From Desertivirga xinjiangensis (GTDB lineage Bacteria > Bacteroidota > Bacteroidia > Sphingobacteriales > Sphingobacteriaceae): a stretch of 64,000 nt of DNA. The stretch's first letter is position 1, and each line of letters begins with the position of its first letter. Position numbers and translations under genes: made by a program. The stretch covers positions 183,612-247,611 of the forward strand of contig NZ_JAFMZP010000007.1 of assembly GCF_024436435.1 (NCBI RefSeq). The letters are read 5' to 3'. The notes under the pieces are model-generated. The model saw nothing but the letters and a program-made list of their open reading frames with translations, made no database searches and was not told the origin of the DNA. This document shows, piece after piece, positions 1 to 8,500 of the stretch.

Positions 1-526
1 CTTCCTCAACAGTTAATGTCGAATCCAGTACCAGGGAATTGACCTCCAGTTTTTTATCGACATCGGTAATGCTGAAGACAGCGTAATCGCTTAAAGTATT
101 ATAGGTATTCCCTTTCCAGTATTTGCCGGCTTCCGGAGGGAACACCAGGCGTACAAAGCGTACATTGTCGATAAACTCTTCAGCCCGCTGACCCGTTATA
201 GTTCTGGTGATAACTTTCTGGAAGGTCCAGTTACCATTCTCAGGCTTTTTAAAGCGGTGAATGATCACGGTTTTCCTGTCGCCTTCAGATATATCGTTAA
301 CCACAGAATCCTTTAGCTCAAAGTTATACTGAGTTTGGCTATTGTTAAATCCTGAATAGTGTATGGAATCGACTTCGTAAATGTTTACTCTGCCTGCTTC
401 CAGTGGATAGTAGTTGAATTTAAAATCAAGAGGTGCTGAAGTTTCTTTTTTCTCGCAGGCAGATAACAAAATGATGATTAAAGCGACAGACGCAGAAGTT
501 CTTAAATTGCTGAGAGCTTTAAACAT
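1..526 (-). CDS. Hypothetical lipoprotein (partial, 3' end outside window)
   Basis: The reading frame starts at an ATG (complement of 524-526) and runs off the left edge, so about 175 residues are visible. The N-terminus is a lipoprotein signal: a hydrophobic stretch ending in LLSAC followed by EKKE, with Cys24 as the probable lipidated residue. The protein is therefore probably anchored in the outer or inner membrane facing the periplasm. I recognise no domain in the rest, which is polar and looks beta-rich. It lies 32 nt downstream of the mnmA stop on the same strand and may share its transcript. The lipoprotein call is well supported; the function is unknown. Confidence 0.75.
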   Translation of the reverse strand, partial: MFKALSNLRTSASVALIIILLSACEKKETSAPLDFKFNYYPLEAGRVNIYEVDSIHYSGFNNSQTQYNFELKDSVVNDISEGDRKTVIIHRFKKPENGNWTFQKVITRTITGQRAEEFIDNVRFVRLVFPPEAGKYWKGNTYNTLSDYAVFSITDVDKKLEVNSLVLDSTLTVEE

Positions 527-558
527 AACGGTTATTTAAGCGAATATAATAAAAGCCT

Positions 559-1647
559 TTAAAGTAAAAAACCTCCCCCTAACAAATCATTACCTTCGTA
601 AAAAACAGCGGACTGCCCTGGCGCAATTCCGGCAACTTCATGATGGAAATTGACCTTCATTATATCACCTTCCTGTACAATGCTGCTAAGTGTACCTGCG
701 TCTTTGTATCTTATTTTAGTTACCGCTTCAATAGGCTCAGGGATGGTTTCGTACTTAACCATGTTAACGTTTCTCACTAAAGCGGTGCTGCTGTTCAATT
801 CGTTTTGCGTGCCAAGCATCACAGTGTTGCTTTCAGGCATTATTTTGGTAACGAACATAGGTTGCCCAAGTGCTATGCCTAGGCCTTTACGCTGGCCCAC
901 CGTATAAAAAGGATAGCCCTGATGCTGCCCCACTACCGTGCCATCGGAAAGGATATAGTTTCCTTTGCCGATTTTTTCATCCAGACCCTCCACCTGATGG
1001 CGTAAAAAAGACCGGTAATCGTTATCCGGAACGAAACAGATCTCGTAGCTCTCACTTTTTTTAGCGAGTTCTTCCTGTCCCATGTCCAGCGCCATCTGGC
1101 GAATTTCAGCTTTGGTGAAACTACCGAGAGGGAACTTTGTGCGGGCGAGGTTTTCCTGAGAAACACCCCATAGCACATAAGACTGATCCTTATTCTCGTC
1201 CTTTCCTTTTGATATAACGAAACGTCCGCTGTCTTGCTTGCGAATATTAGCGTAATGCCCGGTGGCAATAAACTCGCAGTCCAGTTTGTCAGCACGCTTT
1301 AAAAGAGCTTCCCATTTTATATAGGTATTGCATAATACGCATGGATTAGGCGTGCGTCCGGCAAGGTATTCATCCACGAAATTGTCGATCACAAAGTCGC
1401 CAAACTCATTACGTATATCTAAAATGTAATGCGGAAATCCATAAGACACAGCCAGTGCGCGGGCGTCGTTAATAGAATCCAGGCTGCAGCAGCCTGTTTC
1501 TTTAGAGGTACTGCCAGAAGACGCATAATCCCATGTCTTCATGGTAAGGCCAATTACTTCATATCCCTGCTCATGCAGCATTACAGAAGCAACAGAGCTA
1601 TCTACTCCACCACTCATTGCAACTAAAATTCGTCCGTGCTTACTCAT
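559..1647 (-). CDS. mnmA: tRNA-specific 2-thiouridylase MnmA
   Basis: MnmA puts the sulfur on C2 of the wobble uridine (U34) of tRNA-Lys, -Glu and -Gln, using ATP and a persulfide relay in the cytoplasm. The 362-residue protein has the usual family length. It shows the PP-loop ATP-pyrophosphatase motif SGGVDSS at residues 12-18, the catalytic Cys106 in NPCVLCN and the partner Cys204 in YEICFVPD, with the C-terminal beta-barrel after about residue 290. The ATG at 1645-1647 lies a few bases after an exact -7 promoter box (1658-1665), which fixes the start and implies a very short leader. The partial lipoprotein gene follows on the same strand. Confidence 0.97.
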   Translation of the reverse strand: MSKHGRILVAMSGGVDSSVASVMLHEQGYEVIGLTMKTWDYASSGSTSKETGCCSLDSINDARALAVSYGFPHYILDIRNEFGDFVIDNFVDEYLAGRTPNPCVLCNTYIKWEALLKRADKLDCEFIATGHYANIRKQDSGRFVISKGKDENKDQSYVLWGVSQENLARTKFPLGSFTKAEIRQMALDMGQEELAKKSESYEICFVPDNDYRSFLRHQVEGLDEKIGKGNYILSDGTVVGQHQGYPFYTVGQRKGLGIALGQPMFVTKIMPESNTVMLGTQNELNSSTALVRNVNMVKYETIPEPIEAVTKIRYKDAGTLSSIVQEGDIMKVNFHHEVAGIAPGQSAVFYEGNDLLGGGFLL

Positions 1648-1657
1648 AATAAAGTGG

Positions 1658-1665
1658 CAAAGATA
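1658..1665 (-). promoter_or_regulatory. Bacteroidota -7 promoter box for mnmA
   Basis: On the minus strand this reads TATCTTTG, an exact match to the Bacteroidota primary-sigma consensus TAnnTTTG, ten bases before the mnmA ATG. No clear TTTG -33 element was seen. Confidence 0.6.
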
Positions 1666-1721
1666 CCTTTTTCGTATGGGATATTTATTTTACGGGAGGT
1701 CAGTTACTTGTAAAATATCTG

Positions 1722-3266
1722 CTATGCGTTTCCGCCTTCAGCAGCCACATGATAAACAGGGTCTTCGAGGATATTTACCTCAATAATACTCTCAGCATTT
1801 TTCAGCAGAAGCCGACAGTCTTCACTAAGATGCCTTAGATGAAGGGTTTTACCTGCTTGCTGGTACCGCTCAGTGAGTTTGTTCAGAGCTTCTATTCCCG
1901 ACATATCAGCAACCCGGCTGTCCCTGAAGTCTACGATAACTTGTTCAGGGTCTTCAGCGATGGTAAATTTTTCATTAAAAGCAGTCACGGAGCCAAAAAA
2001 TAGGGGACCATAGATTTCATAATGCTTTACTCCATCGGCGGTGGTATACTTGCGGGCTCTTATTCTGATTGCGCTTTCCCATGCAAATGCTAATGCCGAG
2101 ATGATAACGCCAATTAACACAGCCAGGGCCAGGTTATGGAGCCATACTGTAATCACAGCGACAAGAATTCCCACAAACACATCCTGCTTAGGCATCTTAT
2201 TGATCACCCTGAAACTCATCCATTCAAATGTGCCGATAGCAACCATGATCATTACACCTGTTAGCGCAGCAATTGGTACCCGTTCAATTATTGGTGCTCC
2301 AAACAGGATGATCACCAGGATGGTCAGAGAAGCAATTATTCCCGACAACCTGGCCCGGGCGCCTGCGGAGAGGTTTACGAGCGTTTGGGCAATCATCGGA
2401 CAGCCTCCCATTCCAAAGAAAAAGCCATTCAGAATGTTAGCGCCACCCTGGGCAAGGCATTCGCGGTTACTATTGCCCCGTGAAGCCGTAATTTCATCAA
2501 CCAAATTTAGCGTCAGCAAACCCTCGGTTAAGCCTACGGCCGCCATTATCAGGGCATAGGGAAAAATAACCTGTAAAGTTTCGGTGTTAAACGGGATTTC
2601 GGGAATACGAAAAGGAGGGAAGCCTCCGCTTACTGAAGCAATATCTTTGACTGTTTTAGTGTCGATGTTGAATCCCAGGACTAAAACGAATACAACGAGG
2701 ATGGCTGCAAGGGAAGGAGGAAAGGCTTTAGTAATACGAGGCATTACTAAAACAATCGCAATAGTTAATGCTACCAGGCCTGCCATGGTCAGCAAGGGTG
2801 GGCCGCTAAGCCAGGTTAGTCGACCATCTACAACTGTTTTAAATTGTTCAATCTGAGCCATGAAGATAATTATCGCCAGGCCATTCACAAATCCAAACAT
2901 GACTGGCTGAGGTACCAGGCGTACAAATTTGCCGAATTTAAAGACTCCTATAAGCACCTGTATCACGCCAGCCAACACCACTGCTGCAAAAACATATTCA
3001 ATTCCATGCGATTTCATGAGGGCAATCAGAACAATCACGGTAGCTCCCGCGCCTCCTGAGATTAGTCCGGGCCTCCCGCCGAAAACCGAGGTTATCAGCC
3101 CCATAGTAAAAGCAGCATATAATCCAACAAGCGGCGGGAAACCTGCCAGGATCGCAAACGATAATGACTCTGGCATCATGGTCATGGCAACTGTAAGGCC
3201 GGCCAAAATTTCATTTCTATAATTTATTTTCTCGGAAAAGTCAAATAAGTGCAGATATGGCTTCAT
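1722..3266 (-). CDS. SulP family inorganic anion transporter with STAS domain
   Basis: This 514-residue inner-membrane protein belongs to the SulP/SLC26 family, which moves sulfate, bicarbonate or similar anions. The first ~390 residues form repeated hydrophobic helices, starting with the family-typical stretch around residues 20-60 (ILAGLTVAMTMMPESLSFAI). Residues ~410-505 form a cytoplasmic STAS domain (VIVDFRDSRVADMSGIEAL). No carbonic anhydrase gene is adjacent, so the substrate cannot be assigned. It is a single-gene unit read towards mnmA with its own -7 box. The family is certain; sulfate versus bicarbonate is open. Confidence 0.93.
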   Translation of the reverse strand: MKPYLHLFDFSEKINYRNEILAGLTVAMTMMPESLSFAILAGFPPLVGLYAAFTMGLITSVFGGRPGLISGGAGATVIVLIALMKSHGIEYVFAAVVLAGVIQVLIGVFKFGKFVRLVPQPVMFGFVNGLAIIIFMAQIEQFKTVVDGRLTWLSGPPLLTMAGLVALTIAIVLVMPRITKAFPPSLAAILVVFVLVLGFNIDTKTVKDIASVSGGFPPFRIPEIPFNTETLQVIFPYALIMAAVGLTEGLLTLNLVDEITASRGNSNRECLAQGGANILNGFFFGMGGCPMIAQTLVNLSAGARARLSGIIASLTILVIILFGAPIIERVPIAALTGVMIMVAIGTFEWMSFRVINKMPKQDVFVGILVAVITVWLHNLALAVLIGVIISALAFAWESAIRIRARKYTTADGVKHYEIYGPLFFGSVTAFNEKFTIAEDPEQVIVDFRDSRVADMSGIEALNKLTERYQQAGKTLHLRHLSEDCRLLLKNAESIIEVNILEDPVYHVAAEGGNA

Positions 3267-3295
3267 TCTGATATTAAGATGTTGGAACAGGGCTG

Positions 3296-3303
3296 CAAAA
3301 GTA
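3296..3303 (-). promoter_or_regulatory. -7 promoter box for the SulP gene
   Basis: The minus strand reads TACTTTTG, an exact TAnnTTTG match about 30 nt before the SulP ATG. Confidence 0.5.
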
Positions 3304-3392
3304 TCGAATTTCCCTGGAGCTGGGATATTTAATTTGTTAACCGGAATTTAACCCGCAAAATTGTACTTTGGAATCAAATTTTTTCAATTGAT

Positions 3393-4247
3393 ATGGAAAG
3401 AGTCTTTACTGCAGCGCTTTTTATGTTGTTCATTGTTCCTAACCTGGGCGCGCAAACCTTAAGGATAGCATCATATAATCTCCGTTTTGCAAATGAGGGA
3501 GATTCGTTGAACGCTTGGCGTTACAGAAAATCCACCGTGTCTGATCTGATTCGTTTTCATGATTTCGATATTTTCGGTACGCAGGAAGGTCTGCATCAGC
3601 AGCTCACCGAGCTCAAGGCAGAGCTGAAGCTGTACGATTACACCGGGATTGGTAGAAACGATGGAAAGGCTGCAGGTGAGTTCTGCGCTATCTTTTATAA
3701 AAAAAGCAAATTTAGCTTCCGGAAAGGGGGAACTTTCTGGCTTTCTGAGAAAGATACAGATAAACCCATTAAAGGATGGGATGCCGTCCTGCCACGGATT
3801 TGCACCTGGGGGCTTTTTAAAGACAATGAGTCTGGACTCAGCTTTTATTTTTTCAATACACACTTTGATCACAAAGGTGTGCAAGCCCGGCTGGAAAGTT
3901 CGAAGCTAATTCTATCAAAGATCAAACAGATTGCCGGCAACTCTCCGGTTGTATTGGCAGGTGATTTTAACGTAGACCAGCATGATAACAGCTATGCAAT
4001 ATTAAATGATTCTCCGCTTATAGAAGATGCCTACCGGCTGGCTGATATTAAACTTGCCAATAACGGAACCTTCAACGGCTTTCGTGTCGGGACGACATCC
4101 TCGTCTCGTATTGATCATATCTTTTTGAGTAATAACTTCAAGGTGAACAGATATGGCATTCTAACCGATAGCTACCAGGGGCGCTTACCCTCAGATCATT
4201 ATCCGGTGCTCATTGTTGTAGAACCAAAAACCGGAAAGAAAGATTAA
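3393..4247 (+). CDS. Secreted endonuclease/exonuclease/phosphatase family protein
   Basis: A 284-residue exported hydrolase of the EEP (DNase I-like) superfamily. Residues 1-21 are a signal peptide ending in LGAQ. The fold's metal and catalytic motifs are in order: YN at 28-29, the metal ligand Glu65 in TQEG, His157 in NTHFD, Asp191/Asn193 in GDFN, then SRIDHIF and SDHYP near the C-terminus. All expected residues are present, so it is probably active on a phosphodiester or phosphomonoester in the periplasm or outside the cell. Members act on nucleic acids, sphingomyelin or inositol phosphates, and the sequence does not tell which. It is monocistronic, divergent from the SulP gene and convergent with the kinase gene. 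Confidence 0.88.
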   Translation: MERVFTAALFMLFIVPNLGAQTLRIASYNLRFANEGDSLNAWRYRKSTVSDLIRFHDFDIFGTQEGLHQQLTELKAELKLYDYTGIGRNDGKAAGEFCAIFYKKSKFSFRKGGTFWLSEKDTDKPIKGWDAVLPRICTWGLFKDNESGLSFYFFNTHFDHKGVQARLESSKLILSKIKQIAGNSPVVLAGDFNVDQHDNSYAILNDSPLIEDAYRLADIKLANNGTFNGFRVGTTSSSRIDHIFLSNNFKVNRYGILTDSYQGRLPSDHYPVLIVVEPKTGKKD

Positions 4248-4313
4248 TCAGGTACAAAAACAGCAAAAAACCTATCTAATTACCCAAAACGCAAAGATTA
4301 ATTACTGGTATAA

Positions 4314-5984
4314 TTATTCAGGATTTTCAGCCAGCGGTATCGTAAAATAAAAAGTTGAGCCTTTGTTTAGCTCGCTTTCTACCCGCATACTGCCATCATG
4401 ACTTTTTACAATCTCGGCTGAGATATAGAGGCCCATACCCAAACCACTTGCACTGTAATTATTATCGTTAGCACGGTAGAAGCGTTCAAAAACCCTCTCA
4501 ATCTGATCGCTTGAGAGTCCAATGCCATAATCTTTCACTGAAACCTGTGCATGCCCATCTAATTTTTCTGCTTTTATTCGAATTGATTTTTCCTCGCAAG
4601 CGTATTTTACGGAGTTATTTATCAGATTCATTACTACTTGTTCAAGTCGTTCAGGATTGCCGTTCACAAAAAGCTGTTCGCTTGTGTCATTGTATATGGT
4701 AAATGTTTCATATATATGGTTAGCATTTTCCACCCATGATTCCAGCAACTCACTCAGGTTTATATCTGTCTTCGCAAACTGAAGCTTCCCTGCCTGGATC
4801 TTTGTCACATTCAGGAGGTCATTTACCAGGTATTGAAGTTTACCTAGCGCGGAATTGGCTTTACCTGCAAACTCCTTGATCTGAGGGGGTACTTCTTCTT
4901 TTTTAAAAGTTTCTATAAGTTGTAAGTATCCTTTCAAACTGGTCAAAGGAGTTTTCAGTTCATGACTGGCAATGCCAATAAACTCGTCCTTTTTTTCCAG
5001 TGCTTTCTTTTGTTCTTCAATGTTAGTAGCGGTTCCTACCCAGAAAAGTACTTTTCCAGCCTCGTTTCTGAATGGCAGGCTCCTGGATAAATGCCATTGG
5101 TAAGTGTCGTCTGCCTTGCGATATCTGTTTTCAACTTCAAAAGCAGTTTCAGTTTTCAATGCCTCTAAAAATTTCTCCATAGTGATCCGCAGATCGTCGG
5201 GATGAATAATTTTTTGCCAGCCCCATGACTTTGTGTCCTTCTCTGTAAGTCCTGTATATTCATACCAGCGTTTGTTGAAGAAATTGACTTCCCCATTTGG
5301 CAAATTGGTCCAGGTCATCTGGGGGATATTATTCGCCATCAGCTTAAAATGTTCCCGGCTTAAAAGCAACTCCTTCGTTCTTTCATTAACGGTATCCTCC
5401 AGTTTGTTGTTTAACAAGATACTAGCCTGTTGTGCTTCTTCAAGCTGCCTGTTTTTGGCTCTTAACTCCTCTTGTGCCGCTTTTTGTTGCGACAAGTCGG
5501 TAAGTATGATACTCATGCATAAGCCCTCGTCCAGTTCCAGAGTGGTGAACGAGAGATGACAAGGAAGCCGGCTTTGGTCACTGCTTTCTAAATGTATTTC
5601 GATTCGTCTATCCTTTTTCCAGCTTTCTTTAAAAACCGATTTAAAAAGTTCTTTTTCGTTTTCTGCAACAAATGAAATAAAAGGCTGCCCTGTAACTTTT
5701 TGGCCGGGCATCTTTAAACTCTGACAAAACGTAGTATTGCTGTAAATGATGATACCTTCGTTGTTTAAAGTCACAGCACCCTCATTCATTTTTTCAATAA
5801 ATACCCTATAAGTTTGATCAGCATTTTTAAGGGTATAGAGTTGATGTCCATTTTCATTCAAAACCACCACAGCATCAACTTTACCTGTCCTGATCGCTTC
5901 GATAGTGTCGTTGGCTTCTTCAAGTTGAAATCGCAGCTCACTTAACTCGCTTTCCAGCTGTTTATATGTTTTATTTGATTCCAT
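4314..5984 (-). CDS. Cytosolic PAS-domain sensor histidine kinase, last gene of the kai operon
   Basis: A 556-residue kinase without transmembrane segments. A short coiled coil (1-30) is followed by PAS 1 (~56-165), a coiled coil (~166-210), PAS 2 with a PAC-like tail (~212-327), a HisKA domain with phospho-acceptor His341 in SHELKTPL, and an HATPase domain (~435-553) with an N box (NLINNSVKY) and G boxes (DYGIGL, GLGMGLYI). It has no KaiB-like sensory domain of its own, unlike cyanobacterial SasA, but a second kaiB ends 10 nt upstream. Position as fourth gene of kaiC-kaiB-kaiB-HK suggests it reads the state of KaiC, which is inference. No response regulator gene is in the window. Confidence 0.93.
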   Translation of the reverse strand: MESNKTYKQLESELSELRFQLEEANDTIEAIRTGKVDAVVVLNENGHQLYTLKNADQTYRVFIEKMNEGAVTLNNEGIIIYSNTTFCQSLKMPGQKVTGQPFISFVAENEKELFKSVFKESWKKDRRIEIHLESSDQSRLPCHLSFTTLELDEGLCMSIILTDLSQQKAAQEELRAKNRQLEEAQQASILLNNKLEDTVNERTKELLLSREHFKLMANNIPQMTWTNLPNGEVNFFNKRWYEYTGLTEKDTKSWGWQKIIHPDDLRITMEKFLEALKTETAFEVENRYRKADDTYQWHLSRSLPFRNEAGKVLFWVGTATNIEEQKKALEKKDEFIGIASHELKTPLTSLKGYLQLIETFKKEEVPPQIKEFAGKANSALGKLQYLVNDLLNVTKIQAGKLQFAKTDINLSELLESWVENANHIYETFTIYNDTSEQLFVNGNPERLEQVVMNLINNSVKYACEEKSIRIKAEKLDGHAQVSVKDYGIGLSSDQIERVFERFYRANDNNYSASGLGMGLYISAEIVKSHDGSMRVESELNKGSTFYFTIPLAENPE

Positions 5985-5994
5985 GTAACGTCAT

Positions 5995-6294
5995 CTAGAT
6001 CCCGAAACCACGAAGGACTTGAGCTGTGTCCGACATATCTCCCACGAACTGCCGCACCGGTAAGGGAGATTTTTTTATTAGCAGGGGCAGTGCAATGATC
6101 TGTTCTTTCTGAGCAATAGATGGCTGCTGATGTATGTCGATAATTTCCAGTTCATACCGGTCCTTTAAATGCGTTTCACAAATGTTTTTAATATTAGATA
6201 TGGCCTTGACGGAGTTGGGGGAAGCACCGGCCACGTATAACCTTAACTTGTAAATGTCCTTGTTTTCTAAATCCAGGCTCTGCACATTTCTCAA
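5995..6294 (-). CDS. kaiB: KaiB-like protein, divergent second copy
   Basis: A 99-residue thioredoxin-fold KaiB family protein. It keeps the N-terminal [13 protein letters not shown] strand-loop and a version of the PVR-x-x-GD-x-S segment, but differs from the upstream copy elsewhere: residues 1-13 are an added tail, PTL is changed to PLL, and the end is cut short after RGFGI. Its start overlaps the stop of the first kaiB by 4 nt, so the two are probably translationally coupled. The kinase gene follows after 10 nt. The divergence suggests a split role, for instance one copy binding KaiC and the other the kinase; this is inference. Confidence 0.88.
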   Translation of the reverse strand: MRNVQSLDLENKDIYKLRLYVAGASPNSVKAISNIKNICETHLKDRYELEIIDIHQQPSIAQKEQIIALPLLIKKSPLPVRQFVGDMSDTAQVLRGFGI

Positions 6295-6581
6295 TTTATG
6301 GGTCTGATGTTTAGACCAACCAAAACTTTTTCTTCATTAGAAAGATCTCCAATAATTTTGCGTATAGGTACGGGCACTTTTCGTACAAGGGTCGGGACAG
6401 CAAAGATCTGGTCCCCTTCTGCTAATTGAGGTTCAACAAGAAGGTCGATCACTTCTATACGGTATTTGCCGCTTAAATGCTCCTCACAATACTTTTTTAG
6501 ATTATTCAATGCGGTAATTGATTTTGGAGTTTTACCAGCAATGTATAGCCTGAGCTCCCATATTTGTTCTACTATTTCCAT
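6291..6581 (-). CDS. kaiB: Circadian clock protein KaiB, canonical copy
   Basis: A 96-residue protein close to cyanobacterial KaiB in length and sequence: [13 protein letters not shown] at the start, [22 protein letters not shown] in two segments in the middle, and [19 protein letters not shown] near the end. KaiB binds the CI ring of KaiC when KaiC is phosphorylated and changes fold on binding. It lies 15 nt after kaiC and overlaps the next kaiB by 4 nt. Conservation of the KaiC-binding C-terminal half argues that this copy is the working KaiC partner. Confidence 0.93.
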   Translation of the reverse strand: MEIVEQIWELRLYIAGKTPKSITALNNLKKYCEEHLSGKYRIEVIDLLVEPQLAEGDQIFAVPTLVRKVPVPIRKIIGDLSNEEKVLVGLNIRPIN

Positions 6582-6596
6582 AAGATTTCAGGGCTA

Positions 6597-8288
6597 TTAT
6601 TTGTCATTTCCATCTCCACTGCGCATGTTTGTTATATCTTTCCGCGCTCTTTCCAGGATCTCTTTTTTAACTGCCTCTTCCTGGTGAACTCTGTTTAATT
6701 CTTCTTCGACAGATTCGAACTCTGTTTGCAGGCGCGCTATCTTAGATTCCAGCACTCGTCTCTTACGTGATATTTCCTTGTCCTTCCACGTAAGAGAATG
6801 ATCTTTTAATGCAGTTCCTGCCTGCTCCTGCAATATTTGGGCCTCCCTTGCAGAGCCAACTAAAACACCGTCCGAGCCTAAATAAACATCAACCAGATTC
6901 AATCCGTTGTCGGTAATAATAAACTCCCTCACCTGGTTTGAATGCTGCATCCCCCTAGACTTCATGATATACATGCCGCGGTTCCTTTCCCCATTGTATT
7001 CAATATCACGAACCAGTAACCAGGTATCAACCAGCGAAGAAACACCCTCATCGGTTTGTTCGTTGGTTATGTTGTTGAGACTCAGTGCTGTAAACATGAC
7101 CGTGATTTGCTCGTGCTGCAAGAAATCGATCAAGCGTATCAGCATAGCTTTTATTTCACTCACAGAACCAACCGTGATCAGATTAGTAATCGGGTCAAGT
7201 ATAACAACCGCTGGTTTGAAGTCTTTTACAAGCTTATGTATGGATACAAGATGCATTTCCAGCCCGTGTAATGTGGGCCGGGACGCTTGGAACTTCAAAA
7301 GGCCGGAACTGATGTGCTTATCCAGATCCATTCCAATGGAATGCATATTCCTGATGATCTGTTTAGGAGATTCTTCAAAAGCGAAATAGATGCAACGCTC
7401 GTTTCTGTTACAGCTTTCATTGGCAAATGTCGCTGCGATACTAGTTTTCCCTGTACCAGCTGTGCCCGAGACCAAAATACTGCTCCCTTTGTAAAAACCC
7501 TTGCCACCTAACATCTTATCCAGGGAAGGTACCCCTGTTGTTAATCGTTCTGATGATACATCACCTTCGAGTTTAAGGGATGTAACGGGTAAAACGGAAA
7601 AGCCTTTTTCATCAATCAAAAAAGGATATTCATTCGTGCCATGTACGGATCCGCGATATTTAATAATGCGCATCAGCCTGGTGGATATATGATTAGATAC
7701 CCTGTGATCAAGCAGTATCACACAGTCGGAGACATATTCTTCAAGGCCCTGGCGCGTCAGTGTCTTCTCGCCCCGTTCGCCTGTAATTATCGCGGTAACT
7801 CCTTTTTCCTTAAGCCATTGAAATAACCGCCGTAGTTCAGCTCGAAGAATGCTCTCATTAGAGAGACCAGAAAAAAGATTTTCAATAGTGTCGAGAACAA
7901 CCCGTTTTGCTCCTATGCTGTCAATAGCATGTGCCAGGCGGATAAACAAACCATCCAAATCATATTCTCCTGTTTCTTCTATCTCACTGCGTTCAATATG
8001 TACATGATCTATTTTGATCTTTTTCTCCGCCTCCAGTTTTTGCAGATCGAAACCAAGGGAAGATACGTTAACTGCTAACTCTTCTGATTTCTCTTCAAAT
8101 GCCATGAAAACTCCGGGCTCGTTATAATCAATTGCCCCTTTTACAATGAATTCAACAGCCATTAATGTTTTTCCGCAACCTGCGGAACCGCAAACTAATG
8201 TTGGTCTGCCTGCAGGCAATCCTCCGCCTGTAATTTCATCTAAACCGTTTATCCCAGTTGGGGTCTTTGTAAGCTTGTTTATCGTCAT
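6597..8288 (-). CDS. kaiC: KaiC-type double-domain ATPase/autokinase with coiled-coil tail
   Basis: A 563-residue RecA-like tandem ATPase. CI has Walker A GSAGCGKT (34-41) and catalytic Glu65/Glu66; CII has Walker A GTAGTGKT (275-282) and FEES at 304-307. The CII segment aligned with the cyanobacterial phosphorylation site reads DEGVSSLVDT, putting Ser417-Ser418 at the places of Ser431-Thr432 in Synechococcus KaiC, so autophosphorylation is plausible. The KaiA-binding tail is replaced by a charged heptad-like coiled coil (~500-555). A longer coiled-coil tail is known from Rhodobacter sphaeroides KaiC, which works without KaiA; no kaiA is present here either. First gene of a four-gene operon. 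No clear -7 box was found. Confidence 0.95.
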   Translation of the reverse strand: MTINKLTKTPTGINGLDEITGGGLPAGRPTLVCGSAGCGKTLMAVEFIVKGAIDYNEPGVFMAFEEKSEELAVNVSSLGFDLQKLEAEKKIKIDHVHIERSEIEETGEYDLDGLFIRLAHAIDSIGAKRVVLDTIENLFSGLSNESILRAELRRLFQWLKEKGVTAIITGERGEKTLTRQGLEEYVSDCVILLDHRVSNHISTRLMRIIKYRGSVHGTNEYPFLIDEKGFSVLPVTSLKLEGDVSSERLTTGVPSLDKMLGGKGFYKGSSILVSGTAGTGKTSIAATFANESCNRNERCIYFAFEESPKQIIRNMHSIGMDLDKHISSGLLKFQASRPTLHGLEMHLVSIHKLVKDFKPAVVILDPITNLITVGSVSEIKAMLIRLIDFLQHEQITVMFTALSLNNITNEQTDEGVSSLVDTWLLVRDIEYNGERNRGMYIMKSRGMQHSNQVREFIITDNGLNLVDVYLGSDGVLVGSAREAQILQEQAGTALKDHSLTWKDKEISRKRRVLESKIARLQTEFESVEEELNRVHQEEAVKKEILERARKDITNMRSGDGNDK

Positions 8289-8460
8289 ACGGGAAACAAT
8301 TCGTATCCTTACCTAATTTACGCTTAAGATTCGAGATCAGTAAGCAGATACGTAAAAAATCTAATTAAAGTACAATAACAGCAATGGGCCCCAAAAGTTT
8401 TTTGCTTAGATAACACACTAATTAATTATAATATTAAATGGGCTTCCAATACTAAACACT

Positions 8461-8468
8461 TAGTTTTG
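8461..8468 (+). promoter_or_regulatory. -7 promoter box for the GH28 gene
   Basis: Reads TAGTTTTG, an exact TAnnTTTG match. Transcription would start near 8475, before the ATG at 8501. An alternative GTG at 8483 would leave almost no leader. Confidence 0.5.
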
Positions 8469-8500
8469 CAGTATTAATAATTGTGATAAACACATTTAAA

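Noticed and set aside
2041..2559. 172-codon plus-strand open frame opposite the SulP gene
   Set aside because: It mirrors the hydrophobic coding sequence of a clear SulP gene; antisense frames of this kind are common.
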